DNA from: Paraburkholderia panacisoli
GTDB taxonomy: Bacteria; Pseudomonadota; Gammaproteobacteria; Burkholderiales; Burkholderiaceae
DNA: 64,000 nt
NCBI RefSeq assembly: GCF_008369935.1
Contig: NZ_VTUZ01000028.1
Location: forward strand, 1-64,000
Direction: 5' to 3'
Shown one piece after another: positions 50,179 through 60,097 of the stretch. The notes under the pieces were generated by a model. That model searched no databases. It had not been told where the DNA came from and worked only from the letters and a program-made list of their open reading frames with translations. Position 1 is the first letter of the stretch; each line of letters opens with the position of its first letter. The position numbers were made by a program, and so were the translations under genes.

Positions 50179-52839
50179 TTATTTCCCTTTGCGGAGGTCC
50201 AAATCACGGAGTTCCTCGAGCGTGCGAACAACCGCCTCTACCTGTTCGCCATCGAAGTCATCCCGGTCCGCTTCTTCATGTGTGCCTTTGTTCAGGTAAG
50301 TCCAGATAAGGCTGGTCCCTGGGATGCCGAGGATGCGCTCCAGTGCTCCAACAGTTATTTCCTTGTTGGCGTGATTGAACGAGCCGGCATCGTGCAGCTT
50401 CTTCCGCAGTGCCTCGCACAGGTTTCTAAGCGCCGGCTCCGCGCCGACACCGGCGAGTGGAACACTGAGCGTACCTAGGTCATGTGTTCCCAGCCACCGC
50501 CAGACCTTCTCGGTTAGCATCTCGAGCGCCTGCCGTGATGCAGACAAAGCTTCCCGGTCGTTCAATACGTCGCGAGCAGCTCGCGCTTTCGCAACGTAGT
50601 TCGCAGTTGGGACATTGCCGCTCACGCGCGGATGATGGTCTCCAGTATGGTGGCGGAAGAGATAAACCTGAGAGTCGCGCTCTCGGGGCATATGTTGCTG
50701 GATGTCCTTGATGAATTCGTTGCTGTGGCAGGTGACGACGATTTGAGTGTCCGCGAACGTATCGCTCTCAAATATGGCTTCCCTGATACCGCCGCGGTGG
50801 TCGTGGTCAATCGCATTGATTGCATCGTCGAAAACAATCGTCGGTGAGTCGATGCTCTTCGCCTTTGCCAAAAGAATCGCGAGGCCAAGACAGCGGATAT
50901 GACCTTCACTCAGAACATGCAATGCATCAACACGTCTGTCTTGGTCGCCGCGAAAGGTGACTTCAATTTTTCCATCGTCCGTCAAGGGCAAATGCAGTGC
51001 CGCGAGCTTGTCGGCGTCCAGGTCGTTGCGATTGAAGTCGTTGTATAGATTAAGCGCCGTCTCGTTGAGGCCCGCCATCAATTGGCCCGGGAGGTGGTCC
51101 CGGTACGACCGCAGCTCCTCGAGGAATCGGTCATATGTACCCTTCAGCGGCGTGTCGCGGGCGATAGCGAGTCGCTCCTGTTCGGCCTCTGCTATCAGTT
51201 GGGCGTTTGCAACGTCAAAAGCCTCAATACGCTTGTTGGCCGCAGCGACGTTATCCTTAAGTGTCTGCCGCTTTTGGTCTTGGGCTTGAACTCTGAGGCG
51301 AAAATCCTCAAGACGCCTGCGTTCGTCGACGTCGGGTTTCCGGTTCTGTTGCGCTTGCTGCGAAGCGGCATCTTGTGCCTCCATACGCTCGACAATTGCA
51401 AACAGTTCCTGCTGCACGTCAGGGTTGGCTGGTTGTGCAGGCTGTTTGGGAAAGATGCCGGCCCACCACGCGCCGGCAGGGGCTGGCGGCAATAGAGCAA
51501 GAAACTGCGTGAGCGCTGTCGGCTTCTCAGTCAGAGAAGCGAGGAACCCGGATACTCGACCGAGCATCTCTCGAAGTTCCCCGGATGCGTGGTCCACTTC
51601 GCGCTGTGCGGCACGTTGCTTTTCCTGAAGGGTGCCAAGCTCCTCGAGCTGCTTCAGCCCTGCCGATGCTTTCTCGTACGGGTTGGTCGCAACTTGCACC
51701 GGCCCGGCAAGCGGTGTGTCGCAGGCGGGGCAGCGGTCTCCCACAGACTCTTTCAAGGCAACGACCGCGTCATACAGGCCTTTGAACGATACTTGCTCGC
51801 TGCGGGCACGCAGGGCGGCAGTATGTTCGTCAACAGTGCTCTGACACTCGTTCGACTTGTCAAATGCTGCAACGAGTCCCCGGCGCGTCACACCGATGAT
51901 GCTTGGCGGCACGCGTTCCAGAATGGCATTGAGGGCGTGGAGTCGGCCCGGTACTGCCTCGGAGCCAATGAGCTGCTTAAGCATTTCATAGGTCGTGCCC
52001 GCGGCGTATTCGAGCCCCAACTCGGCTTCCTCGGCATCAAGCCCGCGAAGTGACTCCGCTTCGCCTTTGACGGTTTGTTGGTCAGTGGCCAGCGTGGCAC
52101 GCTGTGCGGCCAACGCTTTTTGCTTGTTATCAGTTAGGACGAGCTGGCCGTCGATGTTTTCATTGAAGTTGCCGACAAAGTCGCTGAACTGGTCCATGCC
52201 GAACAGCGTGGCTATCAATTCTGCTCGTTGTGCTGGTGGCCGAGCAGCAATCCGGGAGAAGGAGTCAATTCGGTTCTTCTCGACGAAGCAGAAGCGATAC
52301 GTGTCAGGGTTCGGAGCGACATTGATTTCACCGCCCTGGTGGTCCGTTGCTGTCAGGACGGGGTCAACGAAGCGCCCGGCGTGCAAATTCGCGAGGTACG
52401 TGCGCGCGACGATTCGCTTGGCGCCTGCTTCCTCGACCTCGCCTAGCAGCGCGTATTCCAATCCTTCGCACAAGCTAGTCTTACCGCTGCCATTCGGGCC
52501 ATAGAAGAGGACGACCTGCTTGGTCAGGTCGAAGGTCTCAGGGTTTCTGAATCCACGGAACGGACCAAGAGTGAAGTTGCGCAGCCGCTTCCATCCCCAT
52601 GCGCCAGCGGCGGCCTGAGCCGCCGGTGCTGGCGCGACGTCCGCGATTTTCGGCAAAGACTCGCGTATTAGCCGCACAAGAGTAATTGAGCGCTGACTGC
52701 GCTGTCTCGTGGTCGCCGCTAGCTCGTCGAAGTTCTGCAAACAGAGAATCGCCAGACGGCGCACGTCGGCAGGCATTGCTCTGTCCGGCTCGTAGAGCCG
52801 GCGGACGAAGTGCTCAAAATCTTGTTTGGCAGTAGCCAT
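50179..52839 (-). CDS. Rad50/RecF-like SMC ATPase with zinc-hook motif
   Basis: 886 residues, ribosome binding site GAGGAG. The N-terminal helical part precedes Walker A (VVLFYGPNGSGKTSLCEGLE). Central coiled coils flank CPACDTPLAG, a Rad50-like CxxC hook. The C-terminal lobe has the signature LSEGHIRCLGLA and Walker B TIVFDDAINAID. The last 150 residues (YLNKGTHEEADRDDFDGEQV) resemble a HEPN-like segment seen in anti-phage AAA proteins, with a conserved His-Glu. It follows the helicase gene by 80 bp and may be co-transcribed with the Shango-type genes. Confidence 0.85.
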   Translation of the reverse strand: MATAKQDFEHFVRRLYEPDRAMPADVRRLAILCLQNFDELAATTRQRSQRSITLVRLIRESLPKIADVAPAPAAQAAAGAWGWKRLRNFTLGPFRGFRNPETFDLTKQVVLFYGPNGSGKTSLCEGLEYALLGEVEEAGAKRIVARTYLANLHAGRFVDPVLTATDHQGGEINVAPNPDTYRFCFVEKNRIDSFSRIAARPPAQRAELIATLFGMDQFSDFVGNFNENIDGQLVLTDNKQKALAAQRATLATDQQTVKGEAESLRGLDAEEAELGLEYAAGTTYEMLKQLIGSEAVPGRLHALNAILERVPPSIIGVTRRGLVAAFDKSNECQSTVDEHTAALRARSEQVSFKGLYDAVVALKESVGDRCPACDTPLAGPVQVATNPYEKASAGLKQLEELGTLQEKQRAAQREVDHASGELREMLGRVSGFLASLTEKPTALTQFLALLPPAPAGAWWAGIFPKQPAQPANPDVQQELFAIVERMEAQDAASQQAQQNRKPDVDERRRLEDFRLRVQAQDQKRQTLKDNVAAANKRIEAFDVANAQLIAEAEQERLAIARDTPLKGTYDRFLEELRSYRDHLPGQLMAGLNETALNLYNDFNRNDLDADKLAALHLPLTDDGKIEVTFRGDQDRRVDALHVLSEGHIRCLGLAILLAKAKSIDSPTIVFDDAINAIDHDHRGGIREAIFESDTFADTQIVVTCHSNEFIKDIQQHMPRERDSQVYLFRHHTGDHHPRVSGNVPTANYVAKARAARDVLNDREALSASRQALEMLTEKVWRWLGTHDLGTLSVPLAGVGAEPALRNLCEALRKKLHDAGSFNHANKEITVGALERILGIPGTSLIWTYLNKGTHEEADRDDFDGEQVEAVVRTLEELRDLDLRKGK

Positions 52840-52919
52840 TACTGCTCCTCTCAGTGTCGTTGTAATGTTCGCCGCAACTTCATGAAACCACCAGCTCTTG
52901 GAGCCAGCGCGGCTTCGGC

Positions 52920-55172
52920 TTATTTGGTCATCGGTTCGTTCGTCGCGGACCGCGCAGTACTTCGAGCGAATGCCAAGGCGCCGTCAATATCAAGATGCGT
53001 CGATGCGAACGCGGCGCGCTTCACGGGCATCGGTAGCGCCCAGTCCCATTTCTCGCGGTCAAGGTTTTCTACCTCGGCTACGGACTCGATGGCTTTCGCA
53101 CGGTCTAACTGCCCAATCCGATGTAGGGCTTCCGCCACGCGCTCTGCGCTGCCGTTCGACACGCCGATTACTGCGCCGTTGTTAAAAGCGTCAAACCTGT
53201 TAGTACGTAGCAGCAGGACCAGAGCGTCGTTGATATAATCACCTCGCCACGTGGCGATAAAGGTACCAGAGCCCTCTCGGAAAATGACGGTCCGTTCCAG
53301 TGACGCGTCTGCATAGTATCGACGCGCCTCTCGCAGCATTTGTTGGCCCGTGGCATCGAGAAACAATACGGGTTCGGTGCCCGCCAGAAGACGCCGCATT
53401 TCTCTCCGCACTTCGTCATGCACCATCGCGCCATTGCCGTCAAATTGCGGCGGCGCACCACCGCTGTCGGGTATTACGTAGATGGTTTTTGCTTCCTGCT
53501 CGACCTCTTCGACCCGCCAACGTCGCCCCCCAAATATCAAGCCTTGACCCTTGGTAAGCGGATGGGCTACTGGCACGCTCCCAAGCTGGCGTCCGAGGGC
53601 AACCACCCGAAATTCTTCGCCGTTGGAGAACGCCGAGTAGAACTCGTAATGGTTCACAAGCTTTTCACCGGCCACACCATGGAGGAGCAAACCGTTGACC
53701 GACTGAACAATAAGGTCAAGCTTGCCGAGATTCTTAAGGATGTCTGTGAACGTCGATTTGTCTACGACTTCGAACGGACCACTGGAAATCAGCGTCTCCC
53801 AAACCTGACCCGCAGTGCTACCGCCACGTTCGGAAATGATGGAGAGGATTTGTTGAACGAGGGTGGAGGTGTGCATTCCTCCAACGCGAGGAGGCTCGAA
53901 CCAGCCTCTCATCAGCAGATTTACCATTGCGGCTGACTGAACGAGGCTCTCGCGTATCCGGTCCGAGAAGTCCGAGTCAGCGGTCAGCTCGGACTCGACG
54001 CAATAGCCACGCAAAATGGCGGGTTCGCCCTTGCGACGCCCGGAACGCCCGAGACGCTGTCGAAGGCTGGCAACAGAAGGTGGGGCGCCAATCTGCGCAA
54101 TACTTTTCACCGCGCCGATGTCGATGCCAAGTTCCAGCGTGGTCGTGCAAATAGCGCTCGCCGGTCTGGTACCGTCCTTGAGGGCGTGCTCCGTGTCTTC
54201 ACGTAGTTCCTTGGAGAGACTTCCGTGATGCGGCCAAAATTCGTTCGGATATCCGTCCCGTTCGCATGCACGGCGCAAGAGGTCCGCGTAGGTTTCGACC
54301 ATGCGCCTGCTGTTTGGAAATATGAGGTTGTTCGAGCCACGTAGTGCCTTGTACAACTGATTTGCTACGTTAACAGTACTTCCGGGAACCGCGTCCTCCA
54401 GCTCAGGATTCTCCAAATCTGGTTCGATTTCAATTCTTGGTGGTCGAAGGATGAAGCCCTTTATTAAGACCTTGAGCTCCTGGCCACCACTCTTCGAGTC
54501 GATGATGTCAACGGAGGCTTCGCCGCCCGACCGCAGAAATTGCGCAGCGAGCCGCATGTCGCCAAGCGTCGCCGAAAGTCCGACGCGTGGAACGCTTCGT
54601 CCGCACACACGCTCGACCCGATGCATCAGCGATTGGAGCTGCTTTCCTCGCTCGGACCCGATGAACGCATGCAGTTCGTCAATAACGATATAGCGGAGAC
54701 TCCCAAAGGTTGCCCGCAAAGACGAGCCGCGATTGACGAACATTGCCTCCAGCGACTCCGGTGTGATGAGCAACACGCCCACCGGATTCTTGAAAAACTT
54801 CTGTTTTCGACTTGCCGACACGTCGCCGTGCCATCCGATTACCGGTATCTCGAGTTCTTCGCACAGGTTATCGAGTCGCGCCCATTGGTCGTTGATGAGA
54901 GCCTTCAGCGGACTAATATAAAGAACCGACGCAGTGCACGGCTCGTCACGTAGCAGGTTCGATAGAATCGGCAGAAAGGCAGCTTCGGTCTTCCCTGCCG
55001 CCGTTGCGGCTGCGATGATTACATCGCGGTCCGCGTTAATGAGCGCTGGAACCGCGCGCTCCTGCGCGTCGCGAAGCTCGGTCCATCCCTCACTCCAGAC
55101 CCAGCGACGAATCTGTTCATTGAGAAGGTTAAAGCTTCGTGAATCAGTTGAGCCGGAAGCTGGCGAATTCAT
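52920..55172 (-). CDS. Lhr-like DEAD/DEAH helicase (Shango SngC-like)
   Basis: 750 residues from ATG 55172 (GAGGG upstream). Motifs: I (VIIAAATAAGKTEAAFLPIL), II (YIVIDELHAFIGS), III (VGLSATLGDM), VI (QRLGRSGRRKGEPAI). The C-terminal half carries an Lhr-type extension and a winged-helix-like segment. It overlaps the ATPase gene by 29 bp. The order TerB protein, ATPase, helicase is that of Shango anti-phage systems, where the helicase is the third component. Confidence 0.88.
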   Translation of the reverse strand: MNSPASGSTDSRSFNLLNEQIRRWVWSEGWTELRDAQERAVPALINADRDVIIAAATAAGKTEAAFLPILSNLLRDEPCTASVLYISPLKALINDQWARLDNLCEELEIPVIGWHGDVSASRKQKFFKNPVGVLLITPESLEAMFVNRGSSLRATFGSLRYIVIDELHAFIGSERGKQLQSLMHRVERVCGRSVPRVGLSATLGDMRLAAQFLRSGGEASVDIIDSKSGGQELKVLIKGFILRPPRIEIEPDLENPELEDAVPGSTVNVANQLYKALRGSNNLIFPNSRRMVETYADLLRRACERDGYPNEFWPHHGSLSKELREDTEHALKDGTRPASAICTTTLELGIDIGAVKSIAQIGAPPSVASLRQRLGRSGRRKGEPAILRGYCVESELTADSDFSDRIRESLVQSAAMVNLLMRGWFEPPRVGGMHTSTLVQQILSIISERGGSTAGQVWETLISSGPFEVVDKSTFTDILKNLGKLDLIVQSVNGLLLHGVAGEKLVNHYEFYSAFSNGEEFRVVALGRQLGSVPVAHPLTKGQGLIFGGRRWRVEEVEQEAKTIYVIPDSGGAPPQFDGNGAMVHDEVRREMRRLLAGTEPVLFLDATGQQMLREARRYYADASLERTVIFREGSGTFIATWRGDYINDALVLLLRTNRFDAFNNGAVIGVSNGSAERVAEALHRIGQLDRAKAIESVAEVENLDREKWDWALPMPVKRAAFASTHLDIDGALAFARSTARSATNEPMTK

Positions 55173-56442
55173 CGTCACCCTCAGTTGCGACGTCAGCCGA
55201 GCCGCCCGTGTCTCTTTCCACTTCGAGTGCGCCAATCAACTGCCGCCAGTCAGCGGCCTGATTTTGCTCCAGGACTGCCAATAGGTTGATGAAAGCTGTT
55301 ATCGTGGTTCTCGGTGTGCGGAAGTAGGTGTCTCCCAAGCGCGTCGCACAGTGGGCCATGAAGGCGGGGATGGCCTCTTGCGGCAGAATCGTCTTTTCTG
55401 GGTCGCCGAGCGCATGGACAATTCGAATCTTATCCAGCAGGACGTAAAAATCCTCGGGCGTGAGACTGGCAAGCCGAATTACCGGGCCGGTGTAATCGAC
55501 AAGACCATTCGCGGCAAACGTGTTTTCAGCGAGTCGCGACTGGAGCGCCGTGTAGCTATAAAGCCCGCGCTTGGTATCAAGCAGGAATTCGGGCGTGCCA
55601 CCGAGGACAAAGCCGAGCCCCTCGGCCGAACCCTGAAGCGAGTCGTTGAGAATCCGGAGAATCTGCTCGTAGTTTGAGTTACGAGCTTGCACATTGGCGA
55701 GCTTATACAGGTTCACCAACTCGTCCAGACATACCATCATCCCGCCGTATCCAGCGAGCTTTACGAACCGAGCCATTAGCTTGAGCTGGTCATACACCGA
55801 GGCGTCGTCAATAATCGTGCGAACGCCAAGAGCTGCGCGGGCGTCGGTTCTGGTGGAGAACTCACCGCGCAGCCACCGGATGGCGTCGCCCTTGAGTTGC
55901 TCGTTACCTTCATCGAAGCCGCGGCAGTAGGCGGCAATCACATCCGCGAAATCGTACCCGTTGACCATCTCGGTCAACTGGTTCAACTGCGAACGAATAA
56001 CGTCCTCGCTCGTTCGACTTGTCGCCTTGGCCTCGGTCTTTGCCTGCCCGATGAATTTCTCGACAATTCCAGCCAGAGCGCCACCGTCCGGCTTCGTACG
56101 CGTCGACATGTTCTTCGCGAGCTCGGCGTAGAGTGAGCGCGCCTGTCCTCCCGAAGCATGCAGGCGTCGGTCAGGGTTCAGGTCCGCATGCACCGTGACC
56201 AGCTTCTTCTCGAGTGCGATGGCTCTGACGAGATTCAGGAAGAACGTTTTCCCGGCACCGTATTCGCCGACGACGACGCGAAAACTTGAGCCGCCATCGG
56301 CCACTCGCGTGATGTCCTGAATGAGTGCCTCCAGTTCTTTGACGCGACCAACTTGGATTAGATGCTGCCCGATGCGTGGAACAACACCGGCACGAAGAGA
56401 TTGGAGGACTGCGTCTCGGTCCTTCGGACGAATGGTTGTCAT
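55144..56442 (-). CDS. P-loop ATPase, DUF2791/BrxD-like (Shango SngB-like)
   Basis: 432 residues. Walker A is RVVVGEYGAGKTFFLNLVRA, Walker B MMVCLDELVNLYK, with downstream FVLGGTPEFLLDTKRG. The C-terminal part contains helices and ends DDEFASFRLN. The P-loop protein group (DUF2791) also includes BrxD of BREX. The start overlaps the TerB gene by 4 bp. In Shango it is the central ATPase. Confidence 0.88.
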   Translation of the reverse strand: MTTIRPKDRDAVLQSLRAGVVPRIGQHLIQVGRVKELEALIQDITRVADGGSSFRVVVGEYGAGKTFFLNLVRAIALEKKLVTVHADLNPDRRLHASGGQARSLYAELAKNMSTRTKPDGGALAGIVEKFIGQAKTEAKATSRTSEDVIRSQLNQLTEMVNGYDFADVIAAYCRGFDEGNEQLKGDAIRWLRGEFSTRTDARAALGVRTIIDDASVYDQLKLMARFVKLAGYGGMMVCLDELVNLYKLANVQARNSNYEQILRILNDSLQGSAEGLGFVLGGTPEFLLDTKRGLYSYTALQSRLAENTFAANGLVDYTGPVIRLASLTPEDFYVLLDKIRIVHALGDPEKTILPQEAIPAFMAHCATRLGDTYFRTPRTTITAFINLLAVLEQNQAADWRQLIGALEVERDTGGSADVATEGDDEFASFRLN

Positions 56443-58832
56443 GATGTGGCTAACCTTTGTGCGAATTCCTGATTAATCTCGACCGGGTCGTCGCCATCAG
56501 TGAGCGGTTCGTCCCAATGGTCGAGAGAAGCTTCGTTTACCTGTTCGATAGCGCCGTCGAGCATTAAGTCGAGGTCGGACGCTGCGTCCGCCAGCTCCGA
56601 GCGAGTCCATGACGGTCGCGAAAGAAGGAGGCGCAAGAACGTGGAATGTGCCTCGTCCAGTCCAAGCAGACCACTCACGGCCGGTTGCTCCACGACTTCT
56701 CGCGCGGGCTCGTCTTCCGGCTTGTCTCCGGCGAAGACGCCGGCGAGGAGCGCGGAGACTTTTGCGGTTTCTTTCTGCAATGCCTCGATGCGAGAGGTAT
56801 CAAGCGAAAACGCCAGCTTCGGTAGGGGCGCCGCTGCTGTGCCCGATGTTGCGGCCGTCGTCTGCGTAGCTGGCGTGCCGACGACGGCGTTGCCGTGAAG
56901 GTCGCTATAGAGTCGCTTCGGGTCCAGACCCAGCATCTGGTAGAGCTTCTCCAGCATCTTCACCTCAGCACGCGACACAACGCCGTCGGCGTTCGCCGTC
57001 TGGACAATCAGTGCGGCAACAGCATTCTTGGCTTCGGACGAAAGCGGCTCAAGACGCTTCTTCAGGCTTGCCAGAGAAGCTGGCTGGGCAAGCTGTACCG
57101 CGGCACGCGCCTTAAGCCTCGCCTGTTGTCTTGGTGTGAGTTGCGACCAGGAGTCTATCTGGCGATGAATCAGTGCTATTTCCTGTCCTGTCGCATTGCC
57201 GTCTGCCATTGCAATCGATGCTGCCAAGTCAACCATAAGGGCGACGGACAGATAGTTCTCGTCGACCAGATTAACGGAGTTGCTCGGCGGCGTTGCATAT
57301 AAAGCAACGAACTCGCCGCCTTTCGCTGCCCGACCTGTAATTCGAGCATCAGGCTCGACAGCGACACCGGACTCCCCAAGAATGCGCGCGAAAGCGGTCA
57401 GTTTGTCACGTGTGATATTGCCAGACGCCTTGAAGCGGCCGAAGAGGTCGCTGAACGTCATCACTGTTGGCACATTGGCCACAGTTGCCACTAATGAATT
57501 GAGTTCCTGGCGTGCGGATTCCGGCCAGAGGTCGACCGGAAGCATGAGGGCGCTTTCCAACGAGCCAATTGAATCCGGATTCCTTCCAACGAATCTGCTG
57601 TATCCATCAAGGGCGTCCGAACATTCGTTGACCAACTGCTGAATTTTGTTCCGGGGGCCCGTTACTGCGGCGATATCTGGAAGCGAGGTAATGTACGCAG
57701 GATATTCAATAGCTTGTAACGCTGGAAAGGCTGTGTGCGGGGATATCTTCAGTTTGGTCTTGTTCGCCGTCAGCTTGATACCCTCGCGAAACTGCTCCGC
57801 GTATTTTCGGAGGAAGAGCTGACGGAACTCGTTCCCGCAGCGTGTAACGGGGGTTCGCTTGTAAACGGCACCGTCGCCCAGTGCCCATGCGAGTGCCCAA
57901 TTTACAGGTACTGGCTTCTTGTCGATGGCCGCCTGGCCGAATGCCACACGAACGCTCAGCGGCACCTCGAACGCATTGAAGATAGTCCCGGGCGCTTGTT
58001 CGTACTGACGAGCCGGTTGAGCCAGATGCAAGCATATGAAATCAATCAGGTTCTCGAAGTAGCTGGTCTGCAAGACGCCCGAATAAACTGAGTGCAGGCG
58101 CTTAAGCTCGGTCGCGATAGATTCGAGTTCGGTCTTCTCGACCTTACCCTGCAGTCCATCGACCAGAACACGCCTTTCCAGGCCGTAGAGGTATAGCAGA
58201 AGGTAGCTGCGATGGACCCGCGGGTCAGAGCGGTCCGAAGCCAACCATTGCAGGTATGCGCGACGCTGCTCTGCCGAAAATGACTGGTAGCTTATCCAGT
58301 AATCCGGGGTCCCTGTCGAGAAGTCGCTCGGAGACTTTGCGACGTTCGCTTTCGGGTTCAGGACACATCCATCAAGGCTGTTGGCCTCGGCTCGCTTGGG
58401 TATTCCTACATAGAACCCGCCGCGCGTGATGGATACTCCAGCGATTTCTATCGATTCGTCGGAACCCACCCAACGAACGTTCGGAGCCGTTTCAAGCGAG
58501 GGGCGTTCAATGCGGTACGAGGAAGAGGGCGAATCAGATGACAGGCTTACTGTAAAAAACTCGTCGACCGATTGGGCTGGACCGTTGCGCGCGGAGTTGG
58601 AGGTCATCGAGACACTCACCTTGAACCCGTTTGGCTCAGTTCGAGGAGTCTGGACGCTACTGGCGGCAGTCGTCGACTCCTTCTTCTTCGTGAATAAAGC
58701 CACAAGTAGGCAGCCCAGTATGAAGACAAGGAATACGGTCCAGCCGCCCTTCGGGGCAAGTATGATGGCTACAACAATGGCGACAACCAGCGTGCCCGTG
58801 CCGGAACCCGATTTTTTCGCCTTCCGGCCCAT
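56439..58832 (-). CDS. Membrane TerB-N/TerB/TerB-C protein (Shango SngA-like)
   Basis: 797 residues. Two adjacent membrane segments near the N-terminus (GTLVVAIVVAIILAPKGGWT and FLVFILGCLLVALFTKK). A TerB-N domain (about 95-330, DYWISYQSFSAEQRRAYLQW), a TerB domain (about 560-660, VALMVDLAASIAMADGNATG) and a TerB-C region at the end. TerB domains occur at the membrane in tellurite-resistance and phage-defence systems. It begins the Shango-type operon. Confidence 0.88.
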   Translation of the reverse strand: MGRKAKKSGSGTGTLVVAIVVAIILAPKGGWTVFLVFILGCLLVALFTKKKESTTAASSVQTPRTEPNGFKVSVSMTSNSARNGPAQSVDEFFTVSLSSDSPSSSYRIERPSLETAPNVRWVGSDESIEIAGVSITRGGFYVGIPKRAEANSLDGCVLNPKANVAKSPSDFSTGTPDYWISYQSFSAEQRRAYLQWLASDRSDPRVHRSYLLLYLYGLERRVLVDGLQGKVEKTELESIATELKRLHSVYSGVLQTSYFENLIDFICLHLAQPARQYEQAPGTIFNAFEVPLSVRVAFGQAAIDKKPVPVNWALAWALGDGAVYKRTPVTRCGNEFRQLFLRKYAEQFREGIKLTANKTKLKISPHTAFPALQAIEYPAYITSLPDIAAVTGPRNKIQQLVNECSDALDGYSRFVGRNPDSIGSLESALMLPVDLWPESARQELNSLVATVANVPTVMTFSDLFGRFKASGNITRDKLTAFARILGESGVAVEPDARITGRAAKGGEFVALYATPPSNSVNLVDENYLSVALMVDLAASIAMADGNATGQEIALIHRQIDSWSQLTPRQQARLKARAAVQLAQPASLASLKKRLEPLSSEAKNAVAALIVQTANADGVVSRAEVKMLEKLYQMLGLDPKRLYSDLHGNAVVGTPATQTTAATSGTAAAPLPKLAFSLDTSRIEALQKETAKVSALLAGVFAGDKPEDEPAREVVEQPAVSGLLGLDEAHSTFLRLLLSRPSWTRSELADAASDLDLMLDGAIEQVNEASLDHWDEPLTDGDDPVEINQEFAQRLATS

Positions 58833-59475
58833 GGTCTCAATCTCTCGCGTCTTTTGATTATGCGGATTGACTTATCCGGTCGATGCCGCCATTTTCGAGC
58901 AGTATAGTACGACGAAAGCAAAGAGCCGCGTGTGGCCGGCTTGCAATACGCGTTGTGTTGTGTCGGCCGGCCGGGGCGAATCTATGAGATTGCCAAAAAA
59001 TCCGGTGCCTAAGTCACAGGGACCGTGGCATCCATGGAAACTAGATTGGACGCAACCGACGGAATGTGATTTGACGAAACGAAGGGCGTTCTACGAGCTA
59101 TTCACCGGATAGGGGGCGGTCGCTAGGGCCACTCCTTTGTCATAACAGCGGTATAAATCGTATCGCCGTATTCGCAATAGAAAAATCTATCGTTGCAAGC
59201 AGCCAATTTGGCCAAAAGCTTACGCTCACTTACATCGCGAGCCGCTGCGCCGCCGACTTGCTCAAATTCTTCCTGATTGACGCCTTAACCGACATTGAGG
59301 TGGCAGCACGAGACCTGCAGATTTCTGCCGCCAATTTCGCGCGATTGCGCCGGCGATGGAGCGTGTGGCTTGTGCGCAATTACTCTTGGAATCAATGAGG
59401 GCGGCAGGTGTGGCCACGGAAACTCTGGCCGTAGTGTGGGCGAGCGCTATTACTAAGGCGGCAATTACATGGCGC
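58833..59475. other. Upstream region of defence operon
   Basis: Contains the promoter side of the TerB gene, a possible short gene on the plus strand (ATG 58984 to 59112, MRLPKNPVPKSQGPWHPWKL, 42 residues, unknown), and a degenerate gene copy at 59180-59397. No other gene is seen. Confidence 0.4.
59180..59397 (+). pseudogene. Degenerate copy of the gene at 60098
   Basis: The frame reads KLTLTYIASRCAADLLKFFL then IDALTDIEVAARDLQISAAN, matching LTDIEHRAFELLSLLLADVT and TDVEVAARDAGIS of the second copy. It has no start codon and ends at TGA 59397. The family is not known to me. Confidence 0.5.
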
Positions 59476-59802
59476 TTACGACGGCCGAACTGTCGCCAGT
59501 CGCGTGCCGGCGAACGGGTCCTGACTCCAGTCAATCGCCGGGCGTCTACGGCTAATCGACGTCGACGACTTCTCAACAGCAAAGTGCGCCAGTGACTGCC
59601 CAGCGCTTGTGGCTTGCCTCAGCCACTGGGGCATATCGCCCTTGCCATCCCAAGTGTCGCCGAAAGCACTGCGATATCGTGCCGACTTTTGGCGCGCCCT
59701 TTCTTCGGCAATCGCCGCCGCGACGTCACCCACCTTGATGCCAACAGTGGCCATCTTGCGACGCAGGTATGCAATCATACTTTGGCGCTTTTGCTCATCC
59801 AT
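59476..59802 (-). CDS. H-NS-like nucleoid protein, short
   Basis: 108 residues from ATG 59802 (AAGGGGA upstream). MDEQKRQSMIAYLRRKMATV is a short helix as in small H-NS proteins of Burkholderia. YRSAFGDTWDGKGDMPQWLR corresponds to the H-NS DNA-binding motif (W-x-G-x-G-x2-P-x-W), although the basic residues are altered. The last 40 residues are unrelated to H-NS. It could modulate expression of the defence island. Confidence 0.65.
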   Translation of the reverse strand: MDEQKRQSMIAYLRRKMATVGIKVGDVAAAIAEERARQKSARYRSAFGDTWDGKGDMPQWLRQATSAGQSLAHFAVEKSSTSISRRRPAIDWSQDPFAGTRLATVRPS

Positions 59803-60097
59803 GTCGTTTTCCCCTTCGACGCAATAGTCTCGTAGCAGTCTCGTGACGACTCGTCTACACGCCCTGCCACCAGATGATTCGGATATGCGGAGTATCCTGT
59901 TGAGAAGGGCCACCGTCGATGTACGATTCCTGAAAACAGTGTTGCAGGCAGAGTGGCAAAACCGGCTGGCTCGTCCGTCTCACCCAGTCTGGGGGTGGAG
60001 CGTGCCGAGACCGCGGCGTTTTAGTTTCCGACGAAAAAGTACGGCAGCCCACCAACGACTAAGACGGACTCACGCGGATGACGTCGGTCTATAAGCG

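Noticed and set aside
52920..58832. BREX system, from the BrxD-like ATPase and Lhr-like helicase
   Set aside because: No PglZ, BrxC or PglX gene is present, and the TerB protein at the front fits Shango instead.
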